Shown: positions 1 to 8,464 of the stretch, piece by piece | How the letters are laid out: each line of letters begins with the position of its first letter | Position numbering within the stretch: position 1 is the first letter of the stretch | Assembly: GCA_019009955.1 (NCBI GenBank) | Contig: CM032233.1 | Location: forward strand, 130,541,001-130,605,000 | DNA length: 64,000 nucleotides | From: Riptortus pedestris | Taxonomy: Eukaryota > Arthropoda > Insecta > Hemiptera > Alydidae | Direction of reading: 5' to 3' | The notes under the pieces: model-generated | The model's database searches: none | Told to the model about the DNA's origin: nothing | The model's input: the letters and a program-made list of their open reading frames with translations, nothing else | Translations under genes and position numbers: made by a program

Positions 1-24
1 TTGTAATATTTTTTTTACCTTATA

Positions 25-213
25 CTAACTTCCTAAACGTCTTAATTCACCAATATTTGTATTACTTAATTTTTCTTCAATATAATTATCATTAATGTTT
101 TGTAATATTAAATCGATTAATGCCTGCTTTCTCAGTTTAGAATAACCTCGATAGTCTTTTTCTTTACAGATTTTTCGTAAATCGAAAATTTTCTTACTTT
201 TCAGTTCTTCCAT
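25..213 (-). CDS. SAP-domain small viral protein
   Basis: An intact 62-aa ORF. Residues about 9-37 (LRKICKEKDYRGYSKLRKQ, then LIDLIL) match the SAP / Rho-N-like helix-extension-helix fold, which usually binds AT-rich DNA; DNA binding here is inference from the family. The start is set by a sharp gene-start signal: reading minus, CCTAATAAATGG with the ATG at 213, the same 12 bases that precede the BRO gene at 439. It overlaps the 3' end of the small upstream ORF (201-332) by 13 bases, so the two are probably one late transcription unit. No break is seen. Small SAP proteins are common in large DNA viruses and Polinton-like elements. Confidence 0.7.
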   Translation of the reverse strand: MEELKSKKIFDLRKICKEKDYRGYSKLRKQALIDLILQNINDNYIEEKLSNTNIGELRRLGS

Positions 214-332
214 TTATTAGGAATGGATTTCCTCATTTTAAACCTCTGATTATCAATTAAATTAAAATTAATTCTACTTTCATTAGGTATTTCATAAATA
301 GTTATGAGATCATTAAATCTTACCTTCTTCAT
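201..332 (-). CDS. 43-aa ORF resembling a PPP1R15 (GADD34) C-terminal motif
   Basis: A short ORF starting MKKVRFNDLITIYEI. The KVRF tetrapeptide is a classical RVxF-type docking site for protein phosphatase 1. The following ITIYEIPNESR and the later QRFKMRK align in order with the conserved features of the GADD34/PPP1R15 C-terminal domain and its viral relatives (ICP34.5, ASFV DP71L), which direct PP1 to dephosphorylate eIF2-alpha. The spacing is shorter than in those families, so function is inference. The ATG at 332 sits in TATAAATG, and the 3' end overlaps the SAP ORF. It is too short to score by length alone. Confidence 0.5.
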   Translation of the reverse strand: MKKVRFNDLITIYEIPNESRINFNLIDNQRFKMRKSIPNKWKN

Positions 333-438
333 TTATAATTTAAAAAATCTTTAGTCATATTAAATATAAAGGTTGGTGAAATTCCCACCTTGTAAATTGC
401 AGGATTTGCAGGATCTAAAAAAACTCCGTTCCTAATAA
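214..438. promoter_or_regulatory. Divergent gene-start region between SAP/PPP1R15-like ORFs and BRO
   Basis: AT-rich spacer holding three starts. The minus ATG at 213 and the plus ATG at 439 both follow CCTAATAAATGG, and the minus ATG at 332 lies in TATAAATG. The TAAATG core overlapping the start codon is like poxvirus and some other NCLDV late promoters. The identical 12-base string on opposite strands within 230 bases makes chance unlikely. Confidence 0.45.
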
Positions 439-1276
439 ATGGAGAGCATGCTAAATATTCTCAACAACAAACTTAACTATAATAATAAAGAAATATTTAT
501 AATTCTTGATGAAAATAATGATCTATGGTTTAAGGCAAAAGATATTGCTAAAATTTTAGAATATAAAGATACGAATGATGCAATTAAAAAACATGTTGAT
601 ATAGATGATAAAATAAAATATGAAGATATTTTTAGACCCGACGATTCACCGGGTCTAACACATAATGAAAAAAGAACAATATTTATTAATGAACCAGGTT
701 TATATTCATTAATTTTTAATTCTAACAAAGAAGAAGCTAAAAAGTTTAAAAAATGGGTGGCAAAAGAAGTTTTACCTTCTATAAGAAAAACAGGTGAATA
801 TAAATTAAAACAACAACTGGATGATAAAGATAAAACAATAAAAAGTTTAGAAGATAGTAATGAAATAATGTTTAATACAACAAGAAGAATTTTAAAAGAG
901 AAAGATGAAGAAATTCAAATATACAAAAATTCAAGAGAACAACTAAGCCCATATATTGTAAATGAAACTGATAATGAAGATTTTCACCATTGTTTTATAT
1001 TATTTAATTTAAATAATGAGAAATGTAAATATACTTACTATGCTGTTAGATGTCAAATAAGAAATGTAGAAAAAGCTAGTGATGAAGTACGGACAAAACA
1101 TCCAAAAATGTTATGAACGACTATTGTTATGTGTTCCTAACAGTATCAGTTTTTATAATGTAATGAAAGAAGATTTAAAAAGAAATTTAAAATTTCATGG
1201 TAATTATTTTATGATAACAAATAAAGAATTTACAGTAAATGATTTAATTTATCATATAAAGTCTCTAAGAGAATAA
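439..1276 (+). pseudogene. bro: BRO-family protein (Bro-N plus C-terminal domain), one frameshift
   Basis: BRO proteins are DNA-binding regulators of baculoviruses, entomopoxviruses, iridoviruses and mobile elements. Bro-N occupies residues ~15-110 (WFKAKDIAKIL, then FINEPGLYSLIF and WVAKEVLPSIRKTGEY), followed by a coiled coil (~115-160) and a C-terminal region with YYAVRCQIRN. The first frame stops at 1116. A second frame open from 1079 to 1276 supplies the rest of the C-terminal domain (NVMKEDLKRNLKFHGNYFMI), so one indel lies near 1080-1110. The start follows CCTAATAAATGG. A GC-rich hairpin at 632-658 lies inside Bro-N and encodes RPDDSPGL, an apparent in-frame insertion. Confidence 0.85.
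632..658. repeat. GC-rich palindromic hairpin inside Bro-N
   Basis: Perfect 9-bp stem TTAGACCCG / CGGGTCTAA around loop ACGATTCAC. It contrasts strongly with the AT-rich neighbourhood. Its loop contains CGATTCA, the loop of the hairpin at 7088-7112. The Bro-N gene at 21.8-22.1 kb carries a different hairpin at the equivalent protein position. Confidence 0.7.
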
Positions 1277-1298
1277 AAAAAATTACATACTCGGAAAT

Positions 1299-2245
1299 TT
1301 AAGATACAACATCTTTTTTATTTATCCAAGAGTTATGTGTATTATCAAAACCTAACCATTTAACATAAACTTTATCTCCTTTTCTTTTAAAACTTTTTCA
1401 ACTAAATAATCATTTGGATATTTTGTTTTCATAAGTTCTTCTTTATAAAATCTACCTTCAATTTCATCTTTATTTAAATCTTTAATTCTATAAGTAATAG
1501 GAATGGAATTTATTATTTTATTTATTTTGAAAATTTCTGTAGACCAGTTAGGTGTATATCCTTTTTCAAATATTCCTTTATATTTACTTATTCTAACATA
1601 ATCGTTTAATTTAAATTTTGGTTTTTCAATTTTCATATTGTTATCCCTATAAATATTAATTAATATTTCTTCCTCATTTTTCGTATAGTGCTGTTATAAG
1701 AATTATTATATTCTTTAATTAATTCATCTAAAATATCTATCCATTTATAATTTCCTCTCTTGGAAAATTCTTTCCACATTTTACCTTTTAAAGTTCTATT
1801 AAATCTTTCTACCATAGCAGCTTTTATTTCACTATAACTAGAATAGTGATTAATATTAAATTCTTTCATTAAATTTTGAAAATCTTTATTATAAAATTCT
1901 TTTCCATTATCAGTTTGTAAATGTTTTGGTTTATTTTTATTATTTAAAATACTTTTAAATGCTTCAGTTACTAATTTACCAGTTTTATCTTTAACAGGAA
2001 TAGCCCAAGCATATTTAGAAAATGTATCTATTACAGTTAAAATATATTTAAATCCTTCATTTATTTTAGATATTCCTTTTAAACTTCCGGTATTGATCTC
2101 AACTAAATCTGATTGCCAGAGATCATTTACTCCTAGAGTTATAATTTTTGTTCTTTCAAAATTTCTTCTAACTGGTTTATGAATTTCTTCGATTATTCCT
2201 TCTTTTACATTTATTTTTTCATTTATTGGCCTAAAAAAGTATTTT
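1299..2245 (-). pseudogene. Polinton-type retroviral integrase with C-terminal chromodomain, frameshifted
   Basis: DDE-type integrase that would insert the element into host DNA. Reading minus from ~2240: a dimer-zone segment (IHKPVRRNFERTKII), then VNDLWQSDLVEI with the first catalytic Asp, a middle block with LQTDNGKEF (second Asp), and SSYSEIKAAMVERFNRTLKG with the catalytic Glu. This frame ends at 1660 (MRKKY stop). A second frame from 1636 gives the SH3-like C-terminal domain (KFKLNDYVRISKYKGIFEKGY, FYKEELMKTKYPNDY). A third frame ending at 1299 gives a chromodomain tail (KWLGFDNTHNSWINKKDVV). That is at least two indels. The open frame begins just after the zinc-ribbon ORF without an ATG, so the two could once have been one gene. 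Confidence 0.88.
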
Positions 2246-2366
2246 TCTTATTTCCACATTTTACACAAATTCCTTTACCCATAAGTTTTCCATTTTTAGA
2301 AACTTCTTCATGAAAATTATTAGTTTCTGTTTTGTTTTTACACTTTACACAATATATAAGTACCAT
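2223..2366 (-). CDS. Small CxxC zinc-ribbon protein (DUF5679-like)
   Basis: An ORF of 47 codons plus stop with two cysteine pairs: YCVKCKNKTE near the N-terminus and GICVKCGNKK near residue 35. Spacing and flanking residues match the DUF5679 zinc ribbon seen in giant viruses, phages and Polinton-like elements. The role is unknown; zinc binding is inferred from the four cysteines. The start is supported by TATAATAAATGG immediately at the ATG. The stop overlaps the beginning of the integrase frame, so it may be the N-terminal zinc module of the integrase after a frameshift. Nothing in the ORF itself is broken. Confidence 0.6.
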   Translation of the reverse strand: MVLIYCVKCKNKTETNNFHEEVSKNGKLMGKGICVKCGNKKNTFLGQ

Positions 2367-2394
2367 TTATTATATATAAAAATATTACTTTAAT

Positions 2395-2989
2395 TTAACC
2401 TTCCATTTTTATTCCATATTTTTCTATTTCTTCCATTATAATGCTATGAAGTTCATATCGTATTAAATCGTTATTCTTAAATTCTTCTACTTCTTTTTGA
2501 TTTTGTTCACTTAATAATTCTTTATGTTCTTCAAATCTCTCTTTAATGAAACCATCAATTTCTTTTATATCAATCATTCTTTTATCTCTTATATTTTTAG
2601 TTTTAAAATCTTCCAACATCGATTTTACTTGCTTCATAATAACTACATCATTATTATCTTTTCCTTCTGAAACACTAACAAGTCTCCTATTCTTAAAACC
2701 GACATAGCTTTTAGTAATTGATAATAACGAATCAATTATTTCATTAACTTTTGTTTTTAATTCATTCTTAAATTTTTTATTAAAGTCATTTATTAATTCA
2801 TTCTTAAATTTATTTTCATTATCTTTTATTTTAGTTTTAAATGTTAAGATTTCTGTCCTAAAAGAATTTGAAAGTTCTTCTACAATATCATTTTTTTAAT
2901 TTTGTTTCATCAATACAATTAGATTCTGGAAAAATAATTGGATTTCCTAAAACATCAAATTTTAAAATAACTCTTGAATAAGATTCCAT
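2395..2989 (-). pseudogene. Coiled-coil viral protein, one frameshift
   Basis: Starts MESYSRVILKFDVLGNPI at 2989, overlapping the protease 3' end by 28 bases. The first frame runs to a stop after ETKLKK near 2898, inside a homopolymer T run (A on the coding strand). The next frame then stays open to 2395 and is almost wholly charged and helical (many K/E/N), predicting a long coiled coil that ends EEIEKYGIKMEG. I do not recognise a named family. Its position directly downstream of the protease/virion gene suggests a structural or morphogenesis role, which is inference. The upstream spacer contains AATAAATA close to the start, a degenerate version of the start signal. Confidence 0.6.
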
Positions 2990-3785
2990 TTCTGTCTATT
3001 TATTACATTTAAAATTTCTTTATAATCCATACCTTTAGAAAAGAATTTAAGAACTAATAAACATAAATGTCCACATATTGGAGGATCATCAATATTTTGT
3101 ATTTGGTCTTCATTATATATTAAATTATCTTTACCTAAATATTTAACAAGTTCTTTAGATGGTTGAAGATTTCCATATGAATTAAAATAATATTTTCTAT
3201 TTAAATTTTTACAATATGCTACCCAGTGGGTACCATTTCCAAATGAATTATCAATATTAACAATTCCACATTCAATATTTCTAGGATGTTTTGGAAGCTC
3301 ATCTCTCATAAAAACTCACCTAAAATATTTTATTTTAAGATTCTTAACCAATTCTTCAATATCAAAATTAGATAATGGTTTTTTTTTATTTTTAATCTTT
3401 CCACCTTTCTTTGATTCCATTGCTTTATCATGTCTTATTTGTTCTTCTAATACTTTCTGTTTATGTTTTGAATTTAGTACTGAACTTGCAACAGCACTTG
3501 CTCCTCCGAGTAAAGCGCCTAAAGCTCCTAAACCTGCAAATATTAATGGAAGTATTCCTCCATCTTTTTCATTTTCTTTTAATTGTGTTGTTGTAAGTAA
3601 TCCTTACACTTTTTTTTATTTTTTGAGTTTTGCTCAATCTTATTAATTTGTCTTTCAGTTAGTAAAATTTTATAAGTACCTTTTGAAGTTTGAATTGTTA
3701 CATTCGTTTTCTTTTTTAGAGCATTAGCTATTTTAGATTTTTGATTATCTGTAAGAGAAATTTTATATGCCTTATAAGAAGTCAT
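2962..3785 (-). pseudogene. Hydrophobic virion protein fused to adenain-like cysteine protease, two breaks
   Basis: N-terminal part (3785 to ~3590): MTSYKAYKISLTDNQ and LLTERQINKI, a repeated 'L..Q..KI' pattern known from adintovirus/Polinton virion proteins. After a frameshift near 3600 comes a Gly/Ala hydrophobic segment (GGILPLIFAGLGALGALLGG), probably membrane-active. In the same frame, a basic linker leads into an adenovirus-type protease: FDIEELVKNLKIKYFR, a TGA stop at about 3313, then MRDELPKHP. Catalytic His is in GTHWVAY and Cys in CGHLC. The acidic position reads Asn (YFNSYG) instead of Asp/Glu. The continuous frame across the linker argues that this was one fusion gene. Motif TTAATAAATA lies 17 bases upstream of the start. 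Confidence 0.8.
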
Positions 3786-3821
3786 GATTTTTTCTGTATT
3801 TATTAAGATAAAAATTTTATA

Positions 3822-4223
3822 TTATTGAAATATATCAAATTCATTATTTTCATATAAACCCGTTCCTAATTTTCTTTTAATTTTCATTGCATTTGTAGTT
3901 AAATAGGCGGCAGTTCTTTCTCCTATATCTGCATCTTTCGAAATTACTCTTTCCCATGTTTTATTTTCTAATATTTTACCCACAATATGTCTGTCTGATA
4001 CTTCTTTATGATCTCTATATTGTATATCATGAGATTGACAAGCTTCATCTAATTTATTAATTGGTTTATCGCCTCTATCTAAACTTTCATCTAATTTTGT
4101 TCCTGGACCGCAATAATTATATCCTGGAATATGCATTTCAAAATTTAACTTATTTAATATTTTGTTAAACAATCCGGAACCAATAGTTTCATCATTAATA
4201 ATCTTATGTGGGAGTGCATTCAC
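3822..4223 (-). CDS. Parvovirus/adintovirus-type phospholipase A2 domain protein
   Basis: Intact ORF with the calcium-loop motif YCGPGTKL (residues ~37-44) and the catalytic HD pair in LDEACQSHDIQY (~60-71), the hallmarks of the PLA2 domain used by parvovirus VP1 and adintoviruses to breach endosomal membranes. It ends KLGTGLYENNEFDIFQ and has IGSGLF near the N-terminus; the same GxGL(Y/F) motif recurs at 22.1 kb. The 5' codon here is GTG, and the frame stays open further upstream (to ~4250) past similar residues into the end of the preceding ORF. The true product was therefore probably longer or fused to the 4232-5218 gene with a frameshift between them. Confidence 0.85.
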   Translation of the reverse strand: MNALPHKIINDETIGSGLFNKILNKLNFEMHIPGYNYCGPGTKLDESLDRGDKPINKLDEACQSHDIQYRDHKEVSDRHIVGKILENKTWERVISKDADIGERTAAYLTTNAMKIKRKLGTGLYENNEFDIFQ

Positions 4224-4231
4224 AAGTCTTA

Positions 4232-5218
4232 TTAGATATTCTGTTCCTTTTTATCATCAACATGTTTTTCTAGAAGGTTTGTTAAAAATCTGATTATTCC
4301 TACTTTTTCATTATGAAAATTATTATCTACAGCTAGTTCAGATGCTAATATCAAATTCAATCTTGAAATTAATTCATTTAAATTATTTATGTATAAAACA
4401 GAATGTTGATTATAATTAACAATTCCATTTCCTGGAATTGGTAAATTCTTCATTTCTTCATATATTGGTTTTAAGAGTTTTTTTATATTTTTCTGTCTGC
4501 GGAGCTTTAGGTCTATTAGTAGTTGGATTTTTTTTTTTATATAAAGCATTCGTTTTAATTAGCAAGTCTTTATAAGTTTTAAAGTATTCATCTGTAAATG
4601 TTATTCTTCCAGGAAATAAATGTTTATAATCTTGAGTTAATAATGCCCATAATCCTCTTGTACCTTTATATTTTATACCCAAAATTTCTTAATCATTATC
4701 TTCTATTTCTACTTAACTATTTCCAAGTTTAAATTCTGAATTCTTATAAGATATCCAAAAATGTTTATCAGTTATTGAAAAAAATTGAGATGGTACAGGA
4801 CCTATATTTGTTGTTTTTAAAGGACTTAATTTTAAAGGAGAAGAAGTACCTTCACTTTCTGAATCCTCTTCTATTTGATCTAAAATTGTAATCTTGTTTT
4901 TGTGAAAAGGAGTACTTTTAGCTGCTGGAGTATATAATTCTTTTTCGAAAGATTTTTCGTCTTCAGATGATAGAATTTCCATTTCTGCAATGTTTCTTGT
5001 AAATGGAACATCTGTAATTAAAGTTTTATTTTGTTCTAATACATGTTGTATTCCTTCATCTACATGAGCCATAGTTTCACTAAGTTTTCAATAGCACCAG
5101 TTATTGGAGCATATTCTTTAGTTTTAAAATCTTCTTCAATTATTTTTTGTTGTCGAGCATTTTTAAATTTTTTAATTAAATCTTTTTCTATTTTCTGGGG
5201 AGATATTTTACTTTCCAT
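4232..5218 (-). pseudogene. DUF8207-like viral protein, multiply broken
   Basis: Start at 5218 in CTTAATAAATGG (MESKISPQKIEKDLIKKF). The N-terminal coiled segment shifts frame near 5080. An acidic/Ser-rich linker (SSEDEKSFEKEL, EEDSESEGTSSP) follows, then a conserved C-terminal block with KYKGTRGLWALLTQ and DLLIKTNALYKKKNP that resembles the domain found in Polinton-linked proteins called DUF8207. Stops occur at about 4713 and 4694, and another frameshift in a T run near 4485 separates the final block (IPGNGIVNYNQHS, NNLNELISRLNLIL). In relatives this region lies just upstream of PLA2, as here. Function unknown; probably virion-associated by context. Confidence 0.65.
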
Positions 5219-5368
5219 TTATTAAGTTTAAAAAGTTAAAGTGAGTTAAAGTATTTTAAGTACTTAAAGTAGTTAAAATAGTTAAGCTTGTATTAAACTT
5301 AAATATACAATATTATTTACATTTTTATTATTTAAAAGTTCTTGTCTTTCATTTTTTTATGGAAATAT
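5219..5368. other. AT-rich spacer with short GTTAAAGT-like repeats
   Basis: Non-coding gap between the DUF8207-like gene and the capsid-like gene. It holds several near copies of AGTTAAAGTA. The end next to 5218 carries the TTAATAAATGG start signal of the minus-strand gene. Confidence 0.4.
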
Positions 5369-6028
5369 TTATTTTTTGAATTTTGTAGTACCTTTCTTGA
5401 TCGGAACATAAAATATTTCTGGAGGTCTTTCTGATATTTTAGAACCATATGGAACATTGGGGAAAAAGGAATATAATATATCTGTTTCTTCATGTACGCC
5501 TTCAAGAATATTATGATTTACTAAACTTGGTTCTACTAAATTACAATGAATTTCTATTACTTCAAACGGTCTTAGTTTTGGTATATCTTGTCCTTTATGA
5601 ACAACTTCCCTCACGAAAAAATATTCGGTATCATCCTTGTAGATAGTTTCTAAACCTAAAATTTTATTCATAGTACTATCTAATCTAAAATGAAAAGGGG
5701 AATAAATATCAATTTTGTTTTCCTTATTACCTTTAATATAAAACGAATCATCATCAAACATTATTTTTAATCCTGTTTTAATGTAATTATTTAAATCATT
5801 CAGAGTCCAATAACCTCCAGGAATATCAATATTATAATCAATCATTGATTTATCAGCATGTTCGAATTTGAATGTTATAGATGGATTTTCTAAAATATTA
5901 TAAACGTTATTGTCTGAATAAAATCCAACAAGACCAATTTTATAATTAATATTTTCATCTAAGAATATAGGATGTGCTAAAGTTAAAGACAATTTTGAAG
6001 TCGATCCAAATATTTTAAATAATTTCAT
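5369..6028 (-). CDS. Minor capsid (penton-like) protein of Polinton/adintovirus type
   Basis: An open 219-aa ORF starting MKLFKIFGSTSKLSL in TCTAATAAATGA. Conserved landmarks of the Polinton minor capsid protein are visible: IDIPGGYWTLNDLNNYI (~80-96), a helix and LGLE (~130), then LRPFEVIEIHCNLVEPSLVN (~158-177) and HEETDILYSFFPNVPYGSKI (~184-203). It would form a single jelly-roll penton at capsid vertices, by homology. The ORF ends soon after VPIKKGTTKFKK; relatives usually have a further C-terminal strand region, so a small 3' truncation is likely. Divergent orientation to the ATPase gene. Confidence 0.75.
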   Translation of the reverse strand: MKLFKIFGSTSKLSLTLAHPIFLDENINYKIGLVGFYSDNNVYNILENPSITFKFEHADKSMIDYNIDIPGGYWTLNDLNNYIKTGLKIMFDDDSFYIKGNKENKIDIYSPFHFRLDSTMNKILGLETIYKDDTEYFFVREVVHKGQDIPKLRPFEVIEIHCNLVEPSLVNHNILEGVHEETDILYSFFPNVPYGSKISERPPEIFYVPIKKGTTKFKK

Positions 6029-6067
6029 TTATTAGATAGAAAAAAAATATCTTTTCTATTTATATAA

Positions 6068-6616
6068 ATGAATAAAAAATATAAAATTAGGATTTATCAT
6101 AAAGATTTATCAAATAATGAGAATATGTTCCCATATCCTTTAAGATCCGTCATAGTTGGAGGAAGTGGAAGTGGTAAAACTACATTATTGTTAAATTTTA
6201 TTTATAATAAAGACTAGATAAATTATGATTATTTGTATGTATGTAGTAAATCTTTAGAACAAGAAGTTTATAAAAAAATGCAAGAAATGTTTCAAAATAT
6301 ATCAGATGAACTCAATGAAGAAATTGGATTCTTTTACAGAGATATCGATGAAATTCCTAATGTAGATGAATGTAAAGAAAATAGTTTGGTAATTTTTGAT
6401 GATTGTGTTTTAGAAAGTCAAGATAAAATTAAGGAATATTTTGTACGGGGAAGACAAAAATATTTCATGTTTCGACAATTTATCAGGAATAATATAAATT
6501 TCTTATGTATTTTTAAACAATCAGATCATTACATGGATTTATTATTATTATTATTATTAGTCTTTCAAAATGTTGAATTTCTTGAATCTTCCAACATTTT
6601 TGTAATATTTTCATAA
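6068..6616 (+). pseudogene. FtsK/HerA-type DNA packaging ATPase, nonsense codon and deletion
   Basis: The viral genome-packaging ATPase (A32-like). Walker A is VGGSGSGKTTLL (~residues 37-48), followed by a TAG at 6215 within NKD-stop-INYDY. The frame reopens and holds Walker B (NSLVIFDDC, ~111-119) and IRNNINFLCIFKQS near the end. Between VRGRQK and RQFIRNN the sequence is shorter than in the family, so a small in-frame deletion removed the sensor segment. After 6540 the frame runs into a TTA repeat and antisense sequence of the next gene, so the last ~25 residues are not native. ATG is in ATATAAATGA, a weak copy of the start signal. Confidence 0.8.
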
Positions 6617-6828
6617 TCCTTCGTAAATTCTTGTAATGAAATATTAAGTTTCATGACTAATTTTCCCAATACTCACATGTTTGAGATTATAAATGAATTA
6701 CATCCATGTTCTTTTACTTCCTTCAAAATGTCTAAACAAAATCGATGATATTCTAGGAGATTATTAATCTGCTCATCTTCTGAAGATAGTTCTCCATCAA
6801 ACACTAATTTATAATAATCCTTATTCAT
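6565..6828 (-). pseudogene. Small conserved-looking viral ORF, one nonsense codon
   Basis: MNKDYYKLVFDGELSSEDEQ at 6828 leads to KEVKEHGCNSFIISNM. After an in-frame TGA near 6674 the same frame continues (VLGKLVMKLNISLQEFTKDY, MLEDSRN) to 6565. About 87 codons in total, acidic and helical. Family not recognised. Convergent with the ATPase, whose 3' end it overlaps. The open frame also runs upstream to 6981, but that part (hydrophobic, Ser-rich) lacks a start signal and is probably not coding. Confidence 0.4.
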
Positions 6829-7087
6829 TTGATAAAACACCAAGGACACTGAACTGAATTGAGAGAGACACGAACTGTAGGAAGGTTGGGTATATACTGA
6901 TAATAGAATGAGGAAAAATGTAACTATCTCGTTCTGGAATGTTCGAGATCTATGACTCATTTTTTTCCCTCTTTTCCTCATATGAACCTTGAACCCCTCT
7001 CTATATTCTAGTTCTCATGAATTCTAAGAGATCGCACTGCAATTTTCTATAGACATAAGCCATATCAGAAATATGAATATATTTTCA

Positions 7088-7112
7088 AAGGGGTAGCGAT
7101 TCACTACCCCTT
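7088..7112. repeat. GC-rich palindromic hairpin, intergenic
   Basis: Perfect 9-bp stem AAGGGGTAG / CTACCCCTT with loop CGATTCA. It lies ~35 bases upstream of the W-repeat gene start. It shares its loop with the hairpin inside Bro-N at 632-658 and, with one change, with that at 22522-22549. It could act as a terminator or be a palindromic mobile unit. Confidence 0.65.
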
Positions 7113-7147
7113 AAATTTTTCCTTCTTTAGATTTTTTATCATAATAA

Positions 7148-7578
7148 ATGGATTGTGGAAATTGGGATGAGATTTCTGAGTTCTTAGAAAATAAACGATG
7201 AATAAATGATAAGGTTTCAGAATCAATTAAATTGGAAAATACTTTCAAAATTTTATAAATTTACTACAGAGGAATCGGGAATGTTTGCTAATAAAGTAGA
7301 TTGGGAAAAAATTTCTCAATATCAGAAATTGTCTCAAGAGGATTTGGAACATTTTGCTAGTTTTCTGAATTGGAGTTTGATTTCTAAGTTTCAAAATCTA
7401 TCGGATTCTACTATTCTAAAGTTTCAAGATAGAATAGATTGGGAAATTATTTTGAAAGAATGGATATTTCTAATTAGTTTAAAACGGATCATTACAAAAT
7501 CTTCAAGGAATATTATAAAAGGAAATATTCTGTAAGTGAAGTACCAAAACTTATAACTTACTTAAACATTTATGAATG
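7148..7578 (+). pseudogene. Viral protein of tandem W..IS repeats, two frameshifts
   Basis: ATG at 7148 in CATAATAAATGG (MDCGNWDEISEFLENKR). The main frame, 7206-7535, consists of ~19-20-aa repeats: QLNWKILSKFYKFT, KVDWEKISQYQKLS, FLNWSLISKFQNLS, RIDWEIILK. This is the degenerate W-x-x-I-S ... L-S repeat family widespread in giant viruses and phages, of unknown function. The start codon frame and the C-terminal tail (KYSVSEVPKLITYLN, ending 7578) are in other frames, so two indels are required. Confidence 0.65.
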
Positions 7579-7595
7579 ATTTTTATCTATAATAA

Positions 7596-7662
7596 ATGGA
7601 GTATTCAAAGTATTATAGTGATATAGAGAAACAGCAATATTATATTGCCATATACAGAGGGT
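7596..7662 (+). pseudogene. 5' end of a further viral gene, cut off at island border
   Basis: TATAATAAATGG is followed by MEYSKYYSDIEKQQYY, then the frame runs into unrelated GC-richer sequence at about 7660. The start signal and AT-rich codons are viral; the truncation marks the right junction of island 1. Confidence 0.45.
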
Positions 7663-8400
7663 CTAGGCCCTACTAGACCCGTCCAGACCAGACGTCGAAC
7701 GCCCAGCCAATTCCCCTTTGATGTATGCCGACGACCTATATAAAGAACCGGCCAGCCACGAGCGAGTCAGTTTTATTCTCACCTCTCTTGATGTTCACAT
7801 CAGTGCTACGGTGCGACTTAGTGCAGTGCGGAAAAGTGTTTTTATGTGAAGAACAGTGTTGTTCCGTGACTATAAGTAACAGTTTAGTGCCGTGTTTAAG
7901 ACAGTGCAGTGCCGTCTTTTTGTGAATTTCAGTGACCGTGAGTGAATTATTGGACAGTGTAATCTAAAGAACAGTGACGCTATCAGTGCATATTGTGAGT
8001 AGTAATTAAGAATAATTATCAAAGTGAATTGAGCTTTGTTAAATAAATTTGAAGTGATAGAAACTGTGAAACTTGTGAGTGTTTAATTTTGCAATCCAAA
8101 AGAACTCTTATTAGCAGCGTTTATTACTGGTTTTGGTAATAAAAACGTAACAATATTATAAATCTTGTAGGTAAATACTTAACTTTATATTGTTATCAGA
8201 AACAATAAAATACAGGTTATTTTCTCACTACAATATAAAATACATAAGACTCATAAATAAGAAACAATGTCTAAAATTTGAACTTGCCTCTATTTTATTG
8301 GGGATAACTAATACCAACAAGTTGGCTAATTGGTTTTTGCATCATAGCACTATATGTGGGTCCTAATTCATTAGGCACAATTGGATATTAACTGACTTAT
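7663..8400. other. Transposon- or promoter-like non-coding region
   Basis: Base composition changes sharply at ~7660. The sequence has CCTATATAAAGAACC (a TATA-box-like signal) followed by many GTGCAGTG / CAGTG repeats to ~8000, which looks like an LTR or a promoter with untranslated leader. The short ORF here (7725-7925) is low complexity and not a gene. No partner LTR was found in the window. Confidence 0.35.
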
Positions 8401-8464
8401 AGTTTCTAACGAACCTTGTTTTTTGTGCTTCTGTGACAGCAGAGATTGAAAGTCTCACTATGTT

